From positions 2,861,001-2,925,000 of the forward strand of contig NZ_CP062252.1 of the NCBI RefSeq assembly GCF_014863605.1: a stretch of DNA of 64,000 bases, written 5' to 3'. Within the stretch, counting starts at the first letter, position 1, and every line of letters begins with the position of its first letter. Source of the DNA: Pseudomonas allokribbensis (lineage in GTDB: Bacteria > Pseudomonadota > Gammaproteobacteria > Pseudomonadales > Pseudomonadaceae). Below the pieces are notes generated by a model. That model was not told where the DNA came from. It ran no database searches and saw only the letters and a program-made list of their open reading frames with translations. The position numbers were made by a program, and so were the translations under genes. Shown here one piece after another: positions 25,366-34,804 of the stretch.

Positions 25366-26325
25366 CTAGCGGCGCGGAAACTTCGACAGGATCCAGTCGC
25401 GAAACCGGCGCAGGGCGTCTTCGTTGTCCGCCGTCTCTCGGCAGCTCAGGTAGTGCCAGCTGTTGCGCAACTGCACTTCCTGTTCAATCGGGCGCACCAG
25501 CAAGCCGCGCTGCAACAGCGGCGCAACCAGGTGATTCCAGCCCAGTGCGATGCCCTGATGGGTCAGCACCATGCTGATCAGCAGGTTGTAGTCGTTGGCA
25601 TTGAAAATCTGCGGGCTGGTCGCCGGGCGGTCGTCGATGTCGATGGACTGAAACGCCAGCCACACGCCCCAATCGACATGCTCGGCGACTTGCGAGCGAC
25701 CATAAGGGCTCAGGTTCAGCAGGGCCGAATCGCGCACGCCTTCGATGGTCGAGATTTCCGGGTGCTGCTCCAGGTACTGCGGCGTGCACACCGGGTAGAT
25801 CAGGTCGTGGCACAGCGGGTAGCTGCGATAGCCTTCGCGGATGCGCGAAATCTTGGTGATGAACACGTCGGGTTGCACGCCCGGTTCCATGGTCAGGAAA
25901 TTCTGGGTGGTGATCAGGTTCAGTTCGATGCCTTCGCTCTGGGCGAAGAATTCCGGCAGGTGATTCGACAGCCACAGCGCAGAGAACGCCGGGGAACAGC
26001 AGATGGTCAGCACTTTCTTGCCGGACTGGCTGCTGCGGATGCGCTCGGCGGCCTGGGCGATGTTCACGAATGACAGCTGCGCGGCGTCGAAAAACAGCGC
26101 ACCCGCCGAAGTGAGCTCGACGGCCCGCCCGACACGGGTGAACAACTGCGCCCCCAGGTAGCTTTCCAGTTCGCGGATCTGCCGGCTGATGGCGGCTTGC
26201 GAAACGCACAATGCTTCGGCGGCACGGGTGAAACTCTGATACTTGGCGGCAGCGACAAATGCCTTTACGGCCCTCAAGGACGGCATCTTCAGCAAGATGG
26301 TGTCAGGGTCGACATGCTTGGTCAT
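25366..26325 (-). CDS. LysR family regulator (GcvA-like)
   Basis: A 319-residue LysR regulator starting at ATG 26325 (MTKHVDPDTILLKMPSLRAV), with GAGGAGG 8 bases upstream; the open frame runs 56 codons further but lacks family sequence. HTH: SFTRAAEALCVSQAAISRQI (about residues 33-52), the GcvA/AmpR-like pattern. It sits at the centre of the divergent locus, 366 bases from proV and upstream of the PrpD and Rieske genes, and so likely controls both arms. Confidence 0.9.
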   Translation of the reverse strand: MTKHVDPDTILLKMPSLRAVKAFVAAAKYQSFTRAAEALCVSQAAISRQIRELESYLGAQLFTRVGRAVELTSAGALFFDAAQLSFVNIAQAAERIRSSQSGKKVLTICCSPAFSALWLSNHLPEFFAQSEGIELNLITTQNFLTMEPGVQPDVFITKISRIREGYRSYPLCHDLIYPVCTPQYLEQHPEISTIEGVRDSALLNLSPYGRSQVAEHVDWGVWLAFQSIDIDDRPATSPQIFNANDYNLLISMVLTHQGIALGWNHLVAPLLQRGLLVRPIEQEVQLRNSWHYLSCRETADNEDALRRFRDWILSKFPRR

Positions 26326-26593
26326 TCGTACGGCCTCCTCACGATACGGCTCCCCGGCGAAGCGCGACGAGGGTAGCCCAAGCCTGCGCGCAGGGATATG
26401 CCGGCGTCGCAGCAAGGATAGTCGCAGTCGCTGGTGGGCGATGCCCGCTGCAAGGGGCGGATGCCGGCGTGATCGATAACCCGACGTTATCAACTTGCCC
26501 CTATAAATGTCGTTGGATTAAGCGCGGGGATGCTAATAAATTTGAAACGTCCCTCGTTCCTGGGGTCCCAAAAATAATAAAAGGAAACCCGTC

Positions 26594-26695
26594 GTGACGA
26601 CATATGACTATTACCGCTGCCGCTTAAAACCAGTTTCGCTCGATTGCATGTTGCTTGAACCCGAATATGCACAACGCGATGGAGGCAAGGTATGA
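26594..26695 (+). CDS. Possible leader peptide coupled to proV
   Basis: A 33-codon open frame from GTG 26594, with AAAAGGAAA 6-7 bases ahead. It ends in a TGA that overlaps the proV ATG (ATGA). The encoded peptide (TTYDYYRCRLKPVSLDCM...) is Tyr/Arg/Cys-rich. Its own ribosome site and exact stop/start overlap suggest translational coupling, but the reading could be chance. Confidence 0.35.
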   Translation: MTTYDYYRCRLKPVSLDCMLLEPEYAQRDGGKV

Positions 26696-27726
26696 CTCGC
26701 TCCGACGAAATAATCTGCGTCAAGAATGTATATAAAGTCTTCGGCTCACAGCCAGCACTGGCCATGAAGTTGATAAAAGAAGGTGCATCGAAAGCCGAAG
26801 TATTCAAAAAGACCGGGCAGGCCATTGGTGTGTTCGATGCCAACTTCTCGGTCAAGCGAGGCGAGATCTTTGTCATCATGGGTTTGTCCGGTTCCGGCAA
26901 ATCGACCATGGTCCGACTGTTCAATCGCCTGATTGAACCCACCGCCGGCAGCATCTTTCTGAATGGTCGGGAAATCACCGGTCTGGGCGACAAGGACCTG
27001 TTGCAGGTGCGCCGCAAAGACATGGGCATGGTCTTCCAGTCGTTTGCCCTGATGCCGCACATGAGCGTCATCGACAACGTCAGCTTCGGCCTGGAAATCA
27101 GCGGAGTCGGCGAAAAGGAACGTTACTGCCGGGCCATGGACGCCCTTGAACAGGTCGGGCTTTCCGGGCAGGAAATGTGCTTCCCCCATCAGCTCTCCGG
27201 CGGCATGCAACAGCGGGTCGGCCTGGCCCGGGCGCTGGCTAACGATCCGGCCATCCTGCTGATGGACGAAGCGTTCTCCGCGCTCGATCCGATGATCCGC
27301 AGCGAGATGCAGGGCGAGCTGATCAAGCTTCAGGCTGAGCAGGATCGCACCATCATTTTCATTTCCCACGACATTGAAGAAGCCGTACGTATCGGCCATC
27401 GCATCGCGATAATGGAGGGCGGGCGCGTGGTGCAGATCGGCACGCCCCGTGAATTGCTGTGCAACCCGGTGAACCAGTATGTCCGGGATTTCTTCAACGG
27501 TTTCGACACCAGCCGGATATTGCGGGCAGGCGATATCGCGCAAACCGATTCGGGCATTACGTATGACCCGGCCCGTCAAACCCCGATCAAGGCCGACGCT
27601 TCCTTGCGCGAGATCTTTCATATAGTCGCCGCTTCTTCAACACCGATGCCGGTGGTCGATGAAGTTGGACTTTATAAAGGGTCGATCTCGCAGGGGCATC
27701 TTTTAAGTTGTCTCGGTAATAACTGA
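26692..27726 (+). CDS. proV: Glycine betaine/quaternary amine ABC transporter, ATP-binding subunit
   Basis: A 344-residue ATPase of the ProV/OpuAA type. Walker A GLSGSGKST (about residues 64-72), Q-loop VFQSFALMPH, signature LSGGMQQRV, Walker B ILLMDEAFSALD and H-loop FISHD are all present. The N-terminal extension LAMKLIKEGASKAEVFKKTGQ is typical of ProV. The C-terminal CBS region is short: the last 80 residues hold only part of the usual tandem CBS pair that senses ionic strength, so osmotic gating may be reduced, in keeping with a catabolic importer. First gene of proVWX and the catabolic genes downstream. Confidence 0.9.
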   Translation: MTRSDEIICVKNVYKVFGSQPALAMKLIKEGASKAEVFKKTGQAIGVFDANFSVKRGEIFVIMGLSGSGKSTMVRLFNRLIEPTAGSIFLNGREITGLGDKDLLQVRRKDMGMVFQSFALMPHMSVIDNVSFGLEISGVGEKERYCRAMDALEQVGLSGQEMCFPHQLSGGMQQRVGLARALANDPAILLMDEAFSALDPMIRSEMQGELIKLQAEQDRTIIFISHDIEEAVRIGHRIAIMEGGRVVQIGTPRELLCNPVNQYVRDFFNGFDTSRILRAGDIAQTDSGITYDPARQTPIKADASLREIFHIVAASSTPMPVVDEVGLYKGSISQGHLLSCLGNN

Positions 27727-27793
27727 ACGCTTGTTTAACAGCGCTTCTGTTTAAAAAGAATGATCACGCAGTACGCAAGTGCGAGGTAGCGTC

Positions 27794-28747
27794 ATGTCCG
27801 ACTTTAACTTTCTGGATCCCTTCCAGAGTTTGAATATTCCTCTGGGGGCGTGGGTTGAAACCGCCCTTAAATATCTGGTGCATAACTTCCGGGATGTCTT
27901 CCGCTCGATTCGCTGGCCGGTCGATCAGGTGCTCGACGGCGTCCAGTGGGGACTGCTTTCGTTGCCGCCGACGGTCTTCATCATCATCGCCGGGCTTATC
28001 AGCTGGCAGATCGGCGGTAAACGCATCGCGATCTTCAGTGTGGCGACGTTGACCGGGCTCGGACTGATCGGCGTGTGGAACGACGCGATGGTCACACTGG
28101 CGCTGGTGCTGACCTCGCTGTTGTTCTGCGCGGTGATCGGCATTCCGCTGGGCATCCTCTGTGCTCGCAGCGACCGCACGGAAATGATCATCCGCCCGGT
28201 GCTCGACGCCATGCAGACCTTGCCGGCGTTCGTGTACCTGGTGCCGGTGGTGATGCTGTTCGGCATCGGCAACGTGCCCGGTGTGATTGTCACGATCATC
28301 TTCTCTGTCGCGCCGCTGGTGCGCCTGACCAACCTCGGTATTCGTCAGGTGCCGGCGGACAAGGTCGAGGCGGCGCGAGCCTTTGGCTGCACACCGATGC
28401 AGATGCTGATGAAGGTTCAACTGCCGCTGGCCGCGCCGACCATGATGGCCGGGTTGAACCAGACCTTGATGCTGTCGCTGTCGATGGTGGTGGTCGCCTC
28501 GATGATTTCGGTCGGCGGGCTGGGGCTGATGGTGCTCAGCGGCATCGGTCGCCTCGACATGGGCCTGGCCAGTGTCGGCGGGGCAGGGCTGGTGTTGCTG
28601 GCGGTGTTCCTCGATCGCCTGACCCAGGCCATGGGTGAACGCAGCAGCGATCTGGCCACCGGGCAGCGCTGGTATGAGAGCGGGCCGGTCGGCCTGGTCA
28701 TGAAGTTGAAGAAAAAGAAGAACGTTGCTCGTGCGGTCATTAACTGA
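27794..28747 (+). CDS. proW: Glycine betaine/quaternary amine ABC transporter, permease
   Basis: A 317-residue inner-membrane permease. ATG 27794 has GAGG in front; a codon 15 bases upstream is less suitable. The hydrophilic N-terminal segment contains [15 protein letters not shown]. Several membrane helices follow and the coupling motif [20 protein letters not shown] (about residues 195-214) contacts the ATPase. [24 protein letters not shown] is the ProW hallmark (seen around residues 137-160). Works with ProV and ProX. Confidence 0.92.
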   Translation: MSDFNFLDPFQSLNIPLGAWVETALKYLVHNFRDVFRSIRWPVDQVLDGVQWGLLSLPPTVFIIIAGLISWQIGGKRIAIFSVATLTGLGLIGVWNDAMVTLALVLTSLLFCAVIGIPLGILCARSDRTEMIIRPVLDAMQTLPAFVYLVPVVMLFGIGNVPGVIVTIIFSVAPLVRLTNLGIRQVPADKVEAARAFGCTPMQMLMKVQLPLAAPTMMAGLNQTLMLSLSMVVVASMISVGGLGLMVLSGIGRLDMGLASVGGAGLVLLAVFLDRLTQAMGERSSDLATGQRWYESGPVGLVMKLKKKKNVARAVIN

Positions 28748-28789
28748 ACCTTTCTGCTCACCGATCAAAACTCCAAAGCGTGGTGAAAC

Positions 28790-29812
28790 ATGAAACTGGC
28801 AAATCTCAAGAAAAGCGTCGTGGCGAGTCTGGTTGCTTTCCTGCTGGGCACGGTCCTGTGTTCCGCAGCGTACGCGGCTGACGCCAACAAGCCCGGCGCC
28901 GGTGTGTCGATCACGCCGATTTTCCCGACCATCGCCGAAGAGCGTTTTCGCGGTGAAGTGGTCATGGCCGGGCTCAAGGAACTGGGCTACGACGTCAAGC
29001 AGCCTAAGGAGACCGACTACCCGGCGATGTTCCTGGCGCTTTCTTACGGCGACGCGGATTTCACCGTGCATGAATGGGAAAACCTGCACGAAGCCTTTTA
29101 TGAAAAGGCCGGCGGCGATGACGTGATGGTCAAGGTCGGGCAGATCATGAAGGGCGTGTTGCAGGGTTACCTGATCGACAAGAAAACCGCAGACGCCTAT
29201 CACATCAAGGATCTGTCGGATCTGAAGAAGCCGGAGATCGCCAAACTGTTCGACAGCAACGGTGACGGCAAGGCCGATCTGACCGGTTGCAACCCGGGCT
29301 GGGGCTGCGAGGTCATGGTCGAGCACCACATGAAGGCTTACGGCCTGGAACCTACCGTCGTCGACAACCGCGGCTCGTACTTCGCGTTGATGGCCGACAC
29401 CATCGCCCGCTACCAGCAAGGCAAGCCCGTGCTGTTCTTCACCTGGGTGCCGCAGTGGATTTCCAGCGTGCTGGTCGAAGGGCGCGACGTGGTCTGGCTG
29501 CCGGTGCCGTACACCGACCTGCCTGACGGCAAGGAAAGCAAGGACACCTTCTACGAAGGCAAAAACCTCGGCTTCCCGGTGGACACGATCAATGCCGTCA
29601 TGAACAAGGAATTCGCCGAGAAGAACCCGGTGGCCCGTAAGTTCCTCTCCGAAGTCAGCATCAGCACCGCCGACGAAAGTGCGCAGAACCTGAAGATGCA
29701 GCAGGGCGAAAAGTCCCTCGCCGACATCAAGCGCCACGCCGCCGAATGGATCAAGGCCCACCAGCAAAGCTACGACGGCTGGCTGAGCGATGCGCGCGCG
29801 GCGGCCAAGTAA
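28790..29812 (+). CDS. proX: Quaternary amine-binding periplasmic protein (ProX-like)
   Basis: A 340-residue binding protein with signal peptide (residues 1-29, SAAYA-A). It is close to Escherichia coli ProX along its whole length: GYLIDKKTAD, FDSNGDGKADLTGCNPGWGC, KPVLFFTWVPQW and the closing AHQQSYDGW. The three Trp that form the aromatic box for quaternary ammonium in ProX are all visible, in VHEWENL, NPGWGC and FFTWVPQW. It therefore very probably binds a betaine-type cation. Third gene of the importer operon. Confidence 0.93.
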   Translation: MKLANLKKSVVASLVAFLLGTVLCSAAYAADANKPGAGVSITPIFPTIAEERFRGEVVMAGLKELGYDVKQPKETDYPAMFLALSYGDADFTVHEWENLHEAFYEKAGGDDVMVKVGQIMKGVLQGYLIDKKTADAYHIKDLSDLKKPEIAKLFDSNGDGKADLTGCNPGWGCEVMVEHHMKAYGLEPTVVDNRGSYFALMADTIARYQQGKPVLFFTWVPQWISSVLVEGRDVVWLPVPYTDLPDGKESKDTFYEGKNLGFPVDTINAVMNKEFAEKNPVARKFLSEVSISTADESAQNLKMQQGEKSLADIKRHAAEWIKAHQQSYDGWLSDARAAAK

Positions 29813-29854
29813 GCCGGTTCGATTTGTCCTCCCTACGATAGACGGTTCAACACT

Positions 29855-31171
29855 ATGAAAGTCAGTTCGCTACCTGCCGATGATGACAGTTGTGGCTGGT
29901 TCCACCTGAGCCGCCCACGCAGCCCCGAGCCCGGTCATCGGGGACATCGCTCGGCCCGTTGGGTGATTGTCGGTGCCGGTTTCACCGGGCTGGCCGCTGC
30001 ACGGCAACTGGCGCTGAGTTTTCCTGATGACGAAGTGGTGCTGGTCGAGGCGCAGGAAGTGGGGTTGGGGCCGTCCGGTCGCAATGCCGGTTTTGCCATC
30101 GATCTGCCCCACGACATCGGGGCCGAGGACTACATCGGCGATATCGATCTGGCCCGGACCAGTCTGAAACTCAATCTGGCCGGCCAGTCGATCCTGCGTT
30201 GCCTGGTCGACCGGTTCAACATCGAGTGCCAGATGAAAGCCTGCGGCAAGTATCAGGCCGCTGTCGAAGAGCGTGGCATTGCGGTGCTGGAGGCTTATCG
30301 CCGGGGGCTCGACAAACTCGGTCAGCCTTATCAGATGATCGATGCGGACGAGTTGCCCTCGCACCTGGGGACGCACTTTTATCGCAAGGCCTTGTACACG
30401 CCCGGTGCGGTGCTGGTTCAGCCTTCGGCGCTGGTGAAAGGGCTGGCGGACAGTCTGCCGGCGAACGTCACCTTGTACGAACGCACGCCGATTCTGGAAG
30501 TGGAATACGGCGCCAAAACCTTGCTCAAGCACGCTCACGGCAGCATCACCGCCGACAAACTGATCCTGGCCAACAACTCGTTCGGCATGCGCTTCGGTTT
30601 TCTGCAGGGCCGCATGTTGCCGATCTACACCTACGCCAGCATCACTCGCCCGCTGACCGACGAAGAACAGACGCACCTGGGTGGCAAACCGTTCTGGGGC
30701 GCGATTCCGGCCGATCCGTTCGGCACCACGGTGCGCCGCACACCGGACAACCGCTTGCTGATCCGCAACAGCTTCAGCTTCAACCCCGACGGGCGCAGCA
30801 ACAGCAAATACAACGAACGCTTCGTGCACCGTCACCGAGCCTCGTTCGATCAGCGCTTTCCGATGCTGCCGGGCGTGCCGTTCGAATACACCTGGGGCGG
30901 CGCGCTGGCCATGTCGAGGAACCACAACGGCTTCTTCGGCGAATTGGCGCCGAACGTTTACGGCGCGCTGGGTTGCAATGGCCTGGGCGTCACCCGGGGC
31001 ACGGTCACCGGCAAGTTGCTGGCCGACTGGCTGGCCGGGCAGCGTGACGAGCTGATCGATTTCCTGCTGCAAGGGCCGGGGCCCAACGGCAATCCACCGC
31101 AACCGTTTCTTTCCCTCGGGGTGAACATGAACCTCAAGTGGGGGCAGTACCGCGCCGGTCGAGAAAGTTGA
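29855..31171 (+). CDS. FAD-dependent amine/amino acid oxidoreductase (DAO family)
   Basis: A 438-residue flavoprotein. After about 30 residues comes the dinucleotide-binding VIVGAGFTGLAAARQLAL and the ribose-binding EAQEVGLGPSGRNAG, where the SGRNAG stretch is typical of DAO oxidases such as PuuB and sarcosine oxidase. C-terminal FAD block: LGCNGLGVTRGTVTGKLLAD. It likely oxidises a secondary or N-methyl amine made from the imported compound, giving an imine or aldehyde for the downstream enzymes. It follows proX by 42 bases and is probably co-transcribed. Confidence 0.87.
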   Translation: MKVSSLPADDDSCGWFHLSRPRSPEPGHRGHRSARWVIVGAGFTGLAAARQLALSFPDDEVVLVEAQEVGLGPSGRNAGFAIDLPHDIGAEDYIGDIDLARTSLKLNLAGQSILRCLVDRFNIECQMKACGKYQAAVEERGIAVLEAYRRGLDKLGQPYQMIDADELPSHLGTHFYRKALYTPGAVLVQPSALVKGLADSLPANVTLYERTPILEVEYGAKTLLKHAHGSITADKLILANNSFGMRFGFLQGRMLPIYTYASITRPLTDEEQTHLGGKPFWGAIPADPFGTTVRRTPDNRLLIRNSFSFNPDGRSNSKYNERFVHRHRASFDQRFPMLPGVPFEYTWGGALAMSRNHNGFFGELAPNVYGALGCNGLGVTRGTVTGKLLADWLAGQRDELIDFLLQGPGPNGNPPQPFLSLGVNMNLKWGQYRAGRES

Positions 31172-31233
31172 ATGAGGTCTTCGAGTCATCGAGGGCTTAG
31201 CGATTGAACACTGCAAACACTGGAGAAAACCCT

Positions 31234-32136
31234 ATGAACTTTGACGGCATCTTTACCCCCGCCATTACGCCTTTGTCCGCCGATGGCCAGATCGATTACT
31301 CGACCTTCGCCGAGGTGCTCGAGTACCTGATCGAGTCGCGGGTTCACGGCATTGTCATCGGTGGTTCGACCGGCGAGTACTACGCCCACACCACCGCCGA
31401 GCGGCTGAAAGTGGCCGAGCGCGCCAGGGAAGTGATCAACGGCCGGATTCCGCTGGTGATCGGCACGGGCGGAATTCGCACCGAGGATGCGGTTTCCTTT
31501 GCCGAGCATGCGAAGTCGATCGAAGCGGACGCGATTCTGGTGGGCTCGCCGCCGTATGCCTTGCCGACGCAAAAGGAAATCGCCGCGCACGTGCTGGCCG
31601 TGGATAAGGCTGCCGGTCTGCCGATCATGCTCTACAACTATCCGGCGCGGATGGGCGTAGCGATGGGCCCTGAGTTCTTCGATGCGATTGCCGGTTGCAA
31701 GAACATCGTCGCGATCAAGGAAAGCTCCGGCGACACCGCCCAGTTGCATCGTCTGGCGCATTCGCATCCCTCGATCCAGCTGTCCTGCGGCTGGGACGAC
31801 ATGGCCCTGGAGTTCTTTGCCTGGGGCGCGCGCAGTTGGGTTTGCGCCGGTTCGAACTTCATTCCGGCCGAACACATCGCGCTGTACGAAGCCTGCGTTC
31901 TGGAGAAGAACTTCGACAAAGGGCGGCGGATCATGTCGGCGCTGTTGCCGCTGATGGATGTGCTGGAAAGCGGCAAGTTCGTCCAGTCGATCAAGCACGG
32001 CAGCGAGCTGGTCGGCCTGCGTGCCGGTGGCGTGCGCAAGCCGATGCAGCCGCTGGAAGCGTCCGAGAAGGAAGTGCTGGAAAGCGTGATCAAAACCCTC
32101 AAACAGAATGTCGCGCGCATCGTCGCGGAGGTTTGA
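31234..32136 (+). CDS. DapA (dihydrodipicolinate synthase/NAL) family lyase
   Basis: A 300-residue TIM-barrel Schiff-base lyase or deaminase; ATG 31234 follows GGAGA. Family residues: GSTGEYYAHTTAER at the carboxylate-binding loop, the catalytic Tyr in MLYNYPARMG and the Schiff-base Lys in IVAIKESSGD (about residue 161). In hydroxyproline catabolism a related enzyme deaminates pyrroline-hydroxycarboxylate ahead of an aldehyde dehydrogenase, and the same gene pair is present here. The true substrate is open. It ends 1 base before the ALDH start, so the two are coupled. Confidence 0.88.
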   Translation: MNFDGIFTPAITPLSADGQIDYSTFAEVLEYLIESRVHGIVIGGSTGEYYAHTTAERLKVAERAREVINGRIPLVIGTGGIRTEDAVSFAEHAKSIEADAILVGSPPYALPTQKEIAAHVLAVDKAAGLPIMLYNYPARMGVAMGPEFFDAIAGCKNIVAIKESSGDTAQLHRLAHSHPSIQLSCGWDDMALEFFAWGARSWVCAGSNFIPAEHIALYEACVLEKNFDKGRRIMSALLPLMDVLESGKFVQSIKHGSELVGLRAGGVRKPMQPLEASEKEVLESVIKTLKQNVARIVAEV

Positions 32137-32137
32137 A

Positions 32138-33628
32138 ATGGCCGGACTTCTGAGTCAAGCGCAATACCGCGAACTGGCTGCGAAGCTTGAGTTTCGCAAT
32201 CAGGCGTTCATCAACGGCACGTTTCGCAGCGCGCTGTCCGGCAAGACCTTCACCACGACCAACCCGGCCACGGAAGCGGTGTTGACCGAGATTACCGCTT
32301 GCGGTGCCCAGGACGTGGACGTTGCTGTCGCCGCCGCCAAGGCCGCGTTCGAAGACGGGCGCTGGCAAGGGCTGGCGCCTTCGGCGCGCAAATCGGTGTT
32401 GCTGCGGTTCGCCCAATTGCTGGAAGACCACTCTCATGAACTGGCGGTGCTGGAAAGCCTCGACAGCGGAAAACCGATCCGCGAATGCCAGAACATCGAC
32501 GTGCCCGAAACGATTCATACCCTGCGCTGGCACGCCGAGCTGATCGACAAGATCTACGACTCGACTGCGCCGACCGGTAACGGCGCGGTGACCATGGTGG
32601 TACGCGAACCGATCGGCGTGGTCGGCCTGGTGTTGCCGTGGAATTTCCCGCTGCTGATGCTCGCGTGGAAGATCGGCCCGTCGCTGGCCGCCGGTTGCTC
32701 CATCGTGGTCAAACCGGCCAAGGAAACCACCCTGAGCACCCTTCGCGTGGCCGAGCTGGCGCATCAGGCGGGGCTTCCAGCCGGTGTGTTCAACGTGGTG
32801 CCCGGCGGCGGCAAGGAGGCGGGCGAACCGCTGGGCCGTCATCCGGATGTCGCGATGGTCAGCTTCACCGGATCCACCGAAACCGGGCGCTTGTTCCTCA
32901 AGTATTCCAGCGAATCCAACCTGAAACGCATCGTGCTGGAGTGCGGAGGCAAGAACCCGGCGGTGGTGATGAACGATGTCGAAGACGTCGATCTGGTCGC
33001 CCAGCACGTGGTCAACGGTGCGTTCTGGAACATGGGCGAGAACTGCTCGGCTTCGTCGCGGCTGATCGTGCACACGGACATCAAGGAACAACTGCTCCAG
33101 CGCGTTAAGGTGCATCTGGCCGACTGGAAAATGGGCGATCCACTGGACCCGGAAAACCGTCTGGGCTCGATGATCAGCAAGGCGCATTTCGAGAAGGTCC
33201 GCTCGTACCTCGACCATGCCCGGGACGAGAATCTTTCGGTGCTGGCGGGGGGCAATACGGCCGACAACATTTTCGTCGAACCGACCATCGTGGATGGCGT
33301 CGGCCGTGACAGTCGTCTGTTCCAGGAAGAAATCTTCGGCCCGGTGCTGAGCGTGACCACGTTCACCTCCGTTGACGAAGCGATCAACCTGGCTAACGAC
33401 ACGGCTTATGGCCTGGCAGCCTCGGCCTACACCGGCAGCCTGCGCCATGCGCTGAAACTCTCGCGGGGTATCCGCGCCGGCATCGTCACCGTGAACTGCT
33501 TCGGCGAGGGCGACGCTTCGACGCCTTTCGGCGGGTACAAGGAGTCGGGTTTCGGCGGGCGCGACAAGTCGATCTGGGCCCATGACCAATACACCGAGTT
33601 GAAAACCATCTGGATCGACGCGTCCTGA
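32138..33628 (+). CDS. Aldehyde dehydrogenase (PuuC-like)
   Basis: A 496-residue NAD(P)-dependent aldehyde dehydrogenase starting at ATG 32138 after GGAGG. Visible: PWNFPLLMLAWKIGPSLAAG, the NAD-binding SFTGSTETGR, the general base Glu in LECGGKNPAVV and the nucleophile Cys in MGENCSASSRL (about residue 303), plus GRDKSIWAHDQYTELKT at the C-terminus. It resembles gamma-glutamyl-aminobutyraldehyde dehydrogenases. Last enzyme of the proVWX-FAD-DapA series; it should convert the semialdehyde to an acid entering central metabolism. Confidence 0.92.
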   Translation: MAGLLSQAQYRELAAKLEFRNQAFINGTFRSALSGKTFTTTNPATEAVLTEITACGAQDVDVAVAAAKAAFEDGRWQGLAPSARKSVLLRFAQLLEDHSHELAVLESLDSGKPIRECQNIDVPETIHTLRWHAELIDKIYDSTAPTGNGAVTMVVREPIGVVGLVLPWNFPLLMLAWKIGPSLAAGCSIVVKPAKETTLSTLRVAELAHQAGLPAGVFNVVPGGGKEAGEPLGRHPDVAMVSFTGSTETGRLFLKYSSESNLKRIVLECGGKNPAVVMNDVEDVDLVAQHVVNGAFWNMGENCSASSRLIVHTDIKEQLLQRVKVHLADWKMGDPLDPENRLGSMISKAHFEKVRSYLDHARDENLSVLAGGNTADNIFVEPTIVDGVGRDSRLFQEEIFGPVLSVTTFTSVDEAINLANDTAYGLAASAYTGSLRHALKLSRGIRAGIVTVNCFGEGDASTPFGGYKESGFGGRDKSIWAHDQYTELKTIWIDAS

Positions 33629-33747
33629 TCCATCGCGGTTCGCCGCAGGTCACTTTCGCCCCGATCGGCACGCGCGTGCCGGTTGGGGCGAATTGCGTTC
33701 ATTCCCGAGTATTTTGCCGCCCCGGCGGTTAGCATGGCGCTACAACA

Positions 33748-34782
33748 ATGAAACCGATGGACCACACCTTGATCGAACGACGCCAATTCAGCGGTGGCAT
33801 GAAGGGCAAGAACCTTCGCTACCTGAACGAGCCTTCCTCCGGGGCGGGGCGCATGACCCGCACGGGTTTTGTGCTGCTGGAGCATTTTTCCCTGCCAGCG
33901 TTTACCCAGGCGCTGGACACAATCATTACTTCGAATCTGCTGCGCCCCGGTCTGTTTTCCACGCGAACCTTCGGCCTGAGCGATGGCGAGGTGATCAGCG
34001 ATCTGGGTCTGGTCATTCGCCCGGATGCGCGACTGGAGGCGGGCGCGATACAGGAGCTGGACCTGCTGGTGATCTGCGGCGGTTACCGCACGGAATTGAA
34101 GGCCAGCGACGAGTTTATCGGTCTGCTGAAAATGGCCGCCGAGGCGGGAGTGATACTCGCCGGGTTGTGGAACGGCTCCTGGTTTCTGGGGCGGGCAGGG
34201 GTGCTGGAAGGCTATCGCTGTGCGATCCACCCGGAACATCGGCCGGCGTTGGCGGAAATTTCCAAGGCCACGCAGGTCAGCAGCGAGCCTTATGTGATCG
34301 ACCGTGATCGGCTGACCGCTTCGAGTCCGTCCGGCGCCTTCCACATGGCGCTGGACTGGATCAAGAGCCTGCACGACAAGGCGCTTGTCGAAGGGATCGA
34401 AGACATTCTGGCGTTCGAGGAATCGCGCTACCGGCGAATCAAACCGGCCGAGAACATCTGCGTCAGCGCACCGTTGCGCGAAGTGGTGAAGCTGATGGAT
34501 GCCAACCTCGAAGAGCCACTGGAGCTGGAACAACTGGCGGTGTATGCCGGTCGATCCCGACGTCAACTGGAGCGACTGTTCAAGGAACAGCTGGGCACCA
34601 CGCCGCAGCGTTATTACATGGAGCTGCGGATCACCGAAGCCCGGCGTCTGCTGCAACACACCGAGCTGTCCCAGGTGGACGTGCTGGTGGCCTGCGGGTT
34701 CGTGTCGCCAAGCCATTTCAGCAAGTGCTACAGCGCCTATTTCGGTTATCGACCGTCCAAAGAAAAACGGCTCGTCAAGTAA
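33748..34782 (+). CDS. GlxA-type AraC regulator (DJ-1/PfpI domain plus HTH)
   Basis: A 344-residue regulator. Residues about 38-200 form a class I glutamine amidotransferase-like domain (TGFVLLEHFSLPAF, then LLVICGGYRTEL), with the nucleophile position occupied by Asn/Trp in AGLWNGSWFL rather than Cys, so it is a ligand sensor, not an enzyme. Residues 240-340 are the AraC HTH (LELEQLAVYAGRSRRQLERLF, VACGFVSPSHFSKCY). This architecture is that of GbdR, CdhR and ArgR, which sense betaine, carnitine or arginine in Pseudomonas. It closes the quaternary amine locus and is a likely activator. Its stop lies inside a terminator stem. Confidence 0.88.
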   Translation: MKPMDHTLIERRQFSGGMKGKNLRYLNEPSSGAGRMTRTGFVLLEHFSLPAFTQALDTIITSNLLRPGLFSTRTFGLSDGEVISDLGLVIRPDARLEAGAIQELDLLVICGGYRTELKASDEFIGLLKMAAEAGVILAGLWNGSWFLGRAGVLEGYRCAIHPEHRPALAEISKATQVSSEPYVIDRDRLTASSPSGAFHMALDWIKSLHDKALVEGIEDILAFEESRYRRIKPAENICVSAPLREVVKLMDANLEEPLELEQLAVYAGRSRRQLERLFKEQLGTTPQRYYMELRITEARRLLQHTELSQVDVLVACGFVSPSHFSKCYSAYFGYRPSKEKRLVK

Positions 34783-34794
34783 CGAGCCGTTTTT
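34763..34794. terminator. Terminator overlapping the AraC stop codon
   Basis: Perfect 13-bp stem AAAAACGGCTCGT / ACGAGCCGTTTTT around a 6-base loop. The left arm is the coding end of the GlxA-type regulator (KKNGSSS-frame opposite), and it can also serve the convergent hydrolase gene. Confidence 0.88.
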
Positions 34795-34804
34795 GTGCGC
34801 CGCT

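Noticed and set aside
27764..29767. Open frame of about 670 codons antisense to proW and proX
   Set aside because: Low-complexity His/Gln/Arg-rich translation without domains; the plus-strand genes are certain.
33748..34782. Active DJ-1/PfpI amidotransferase or protease
   Set aside because: The nucleophile-elbow position reads AGLWNGSW without Cys, and the C-terminal AraC HTH shows it is a regulator.
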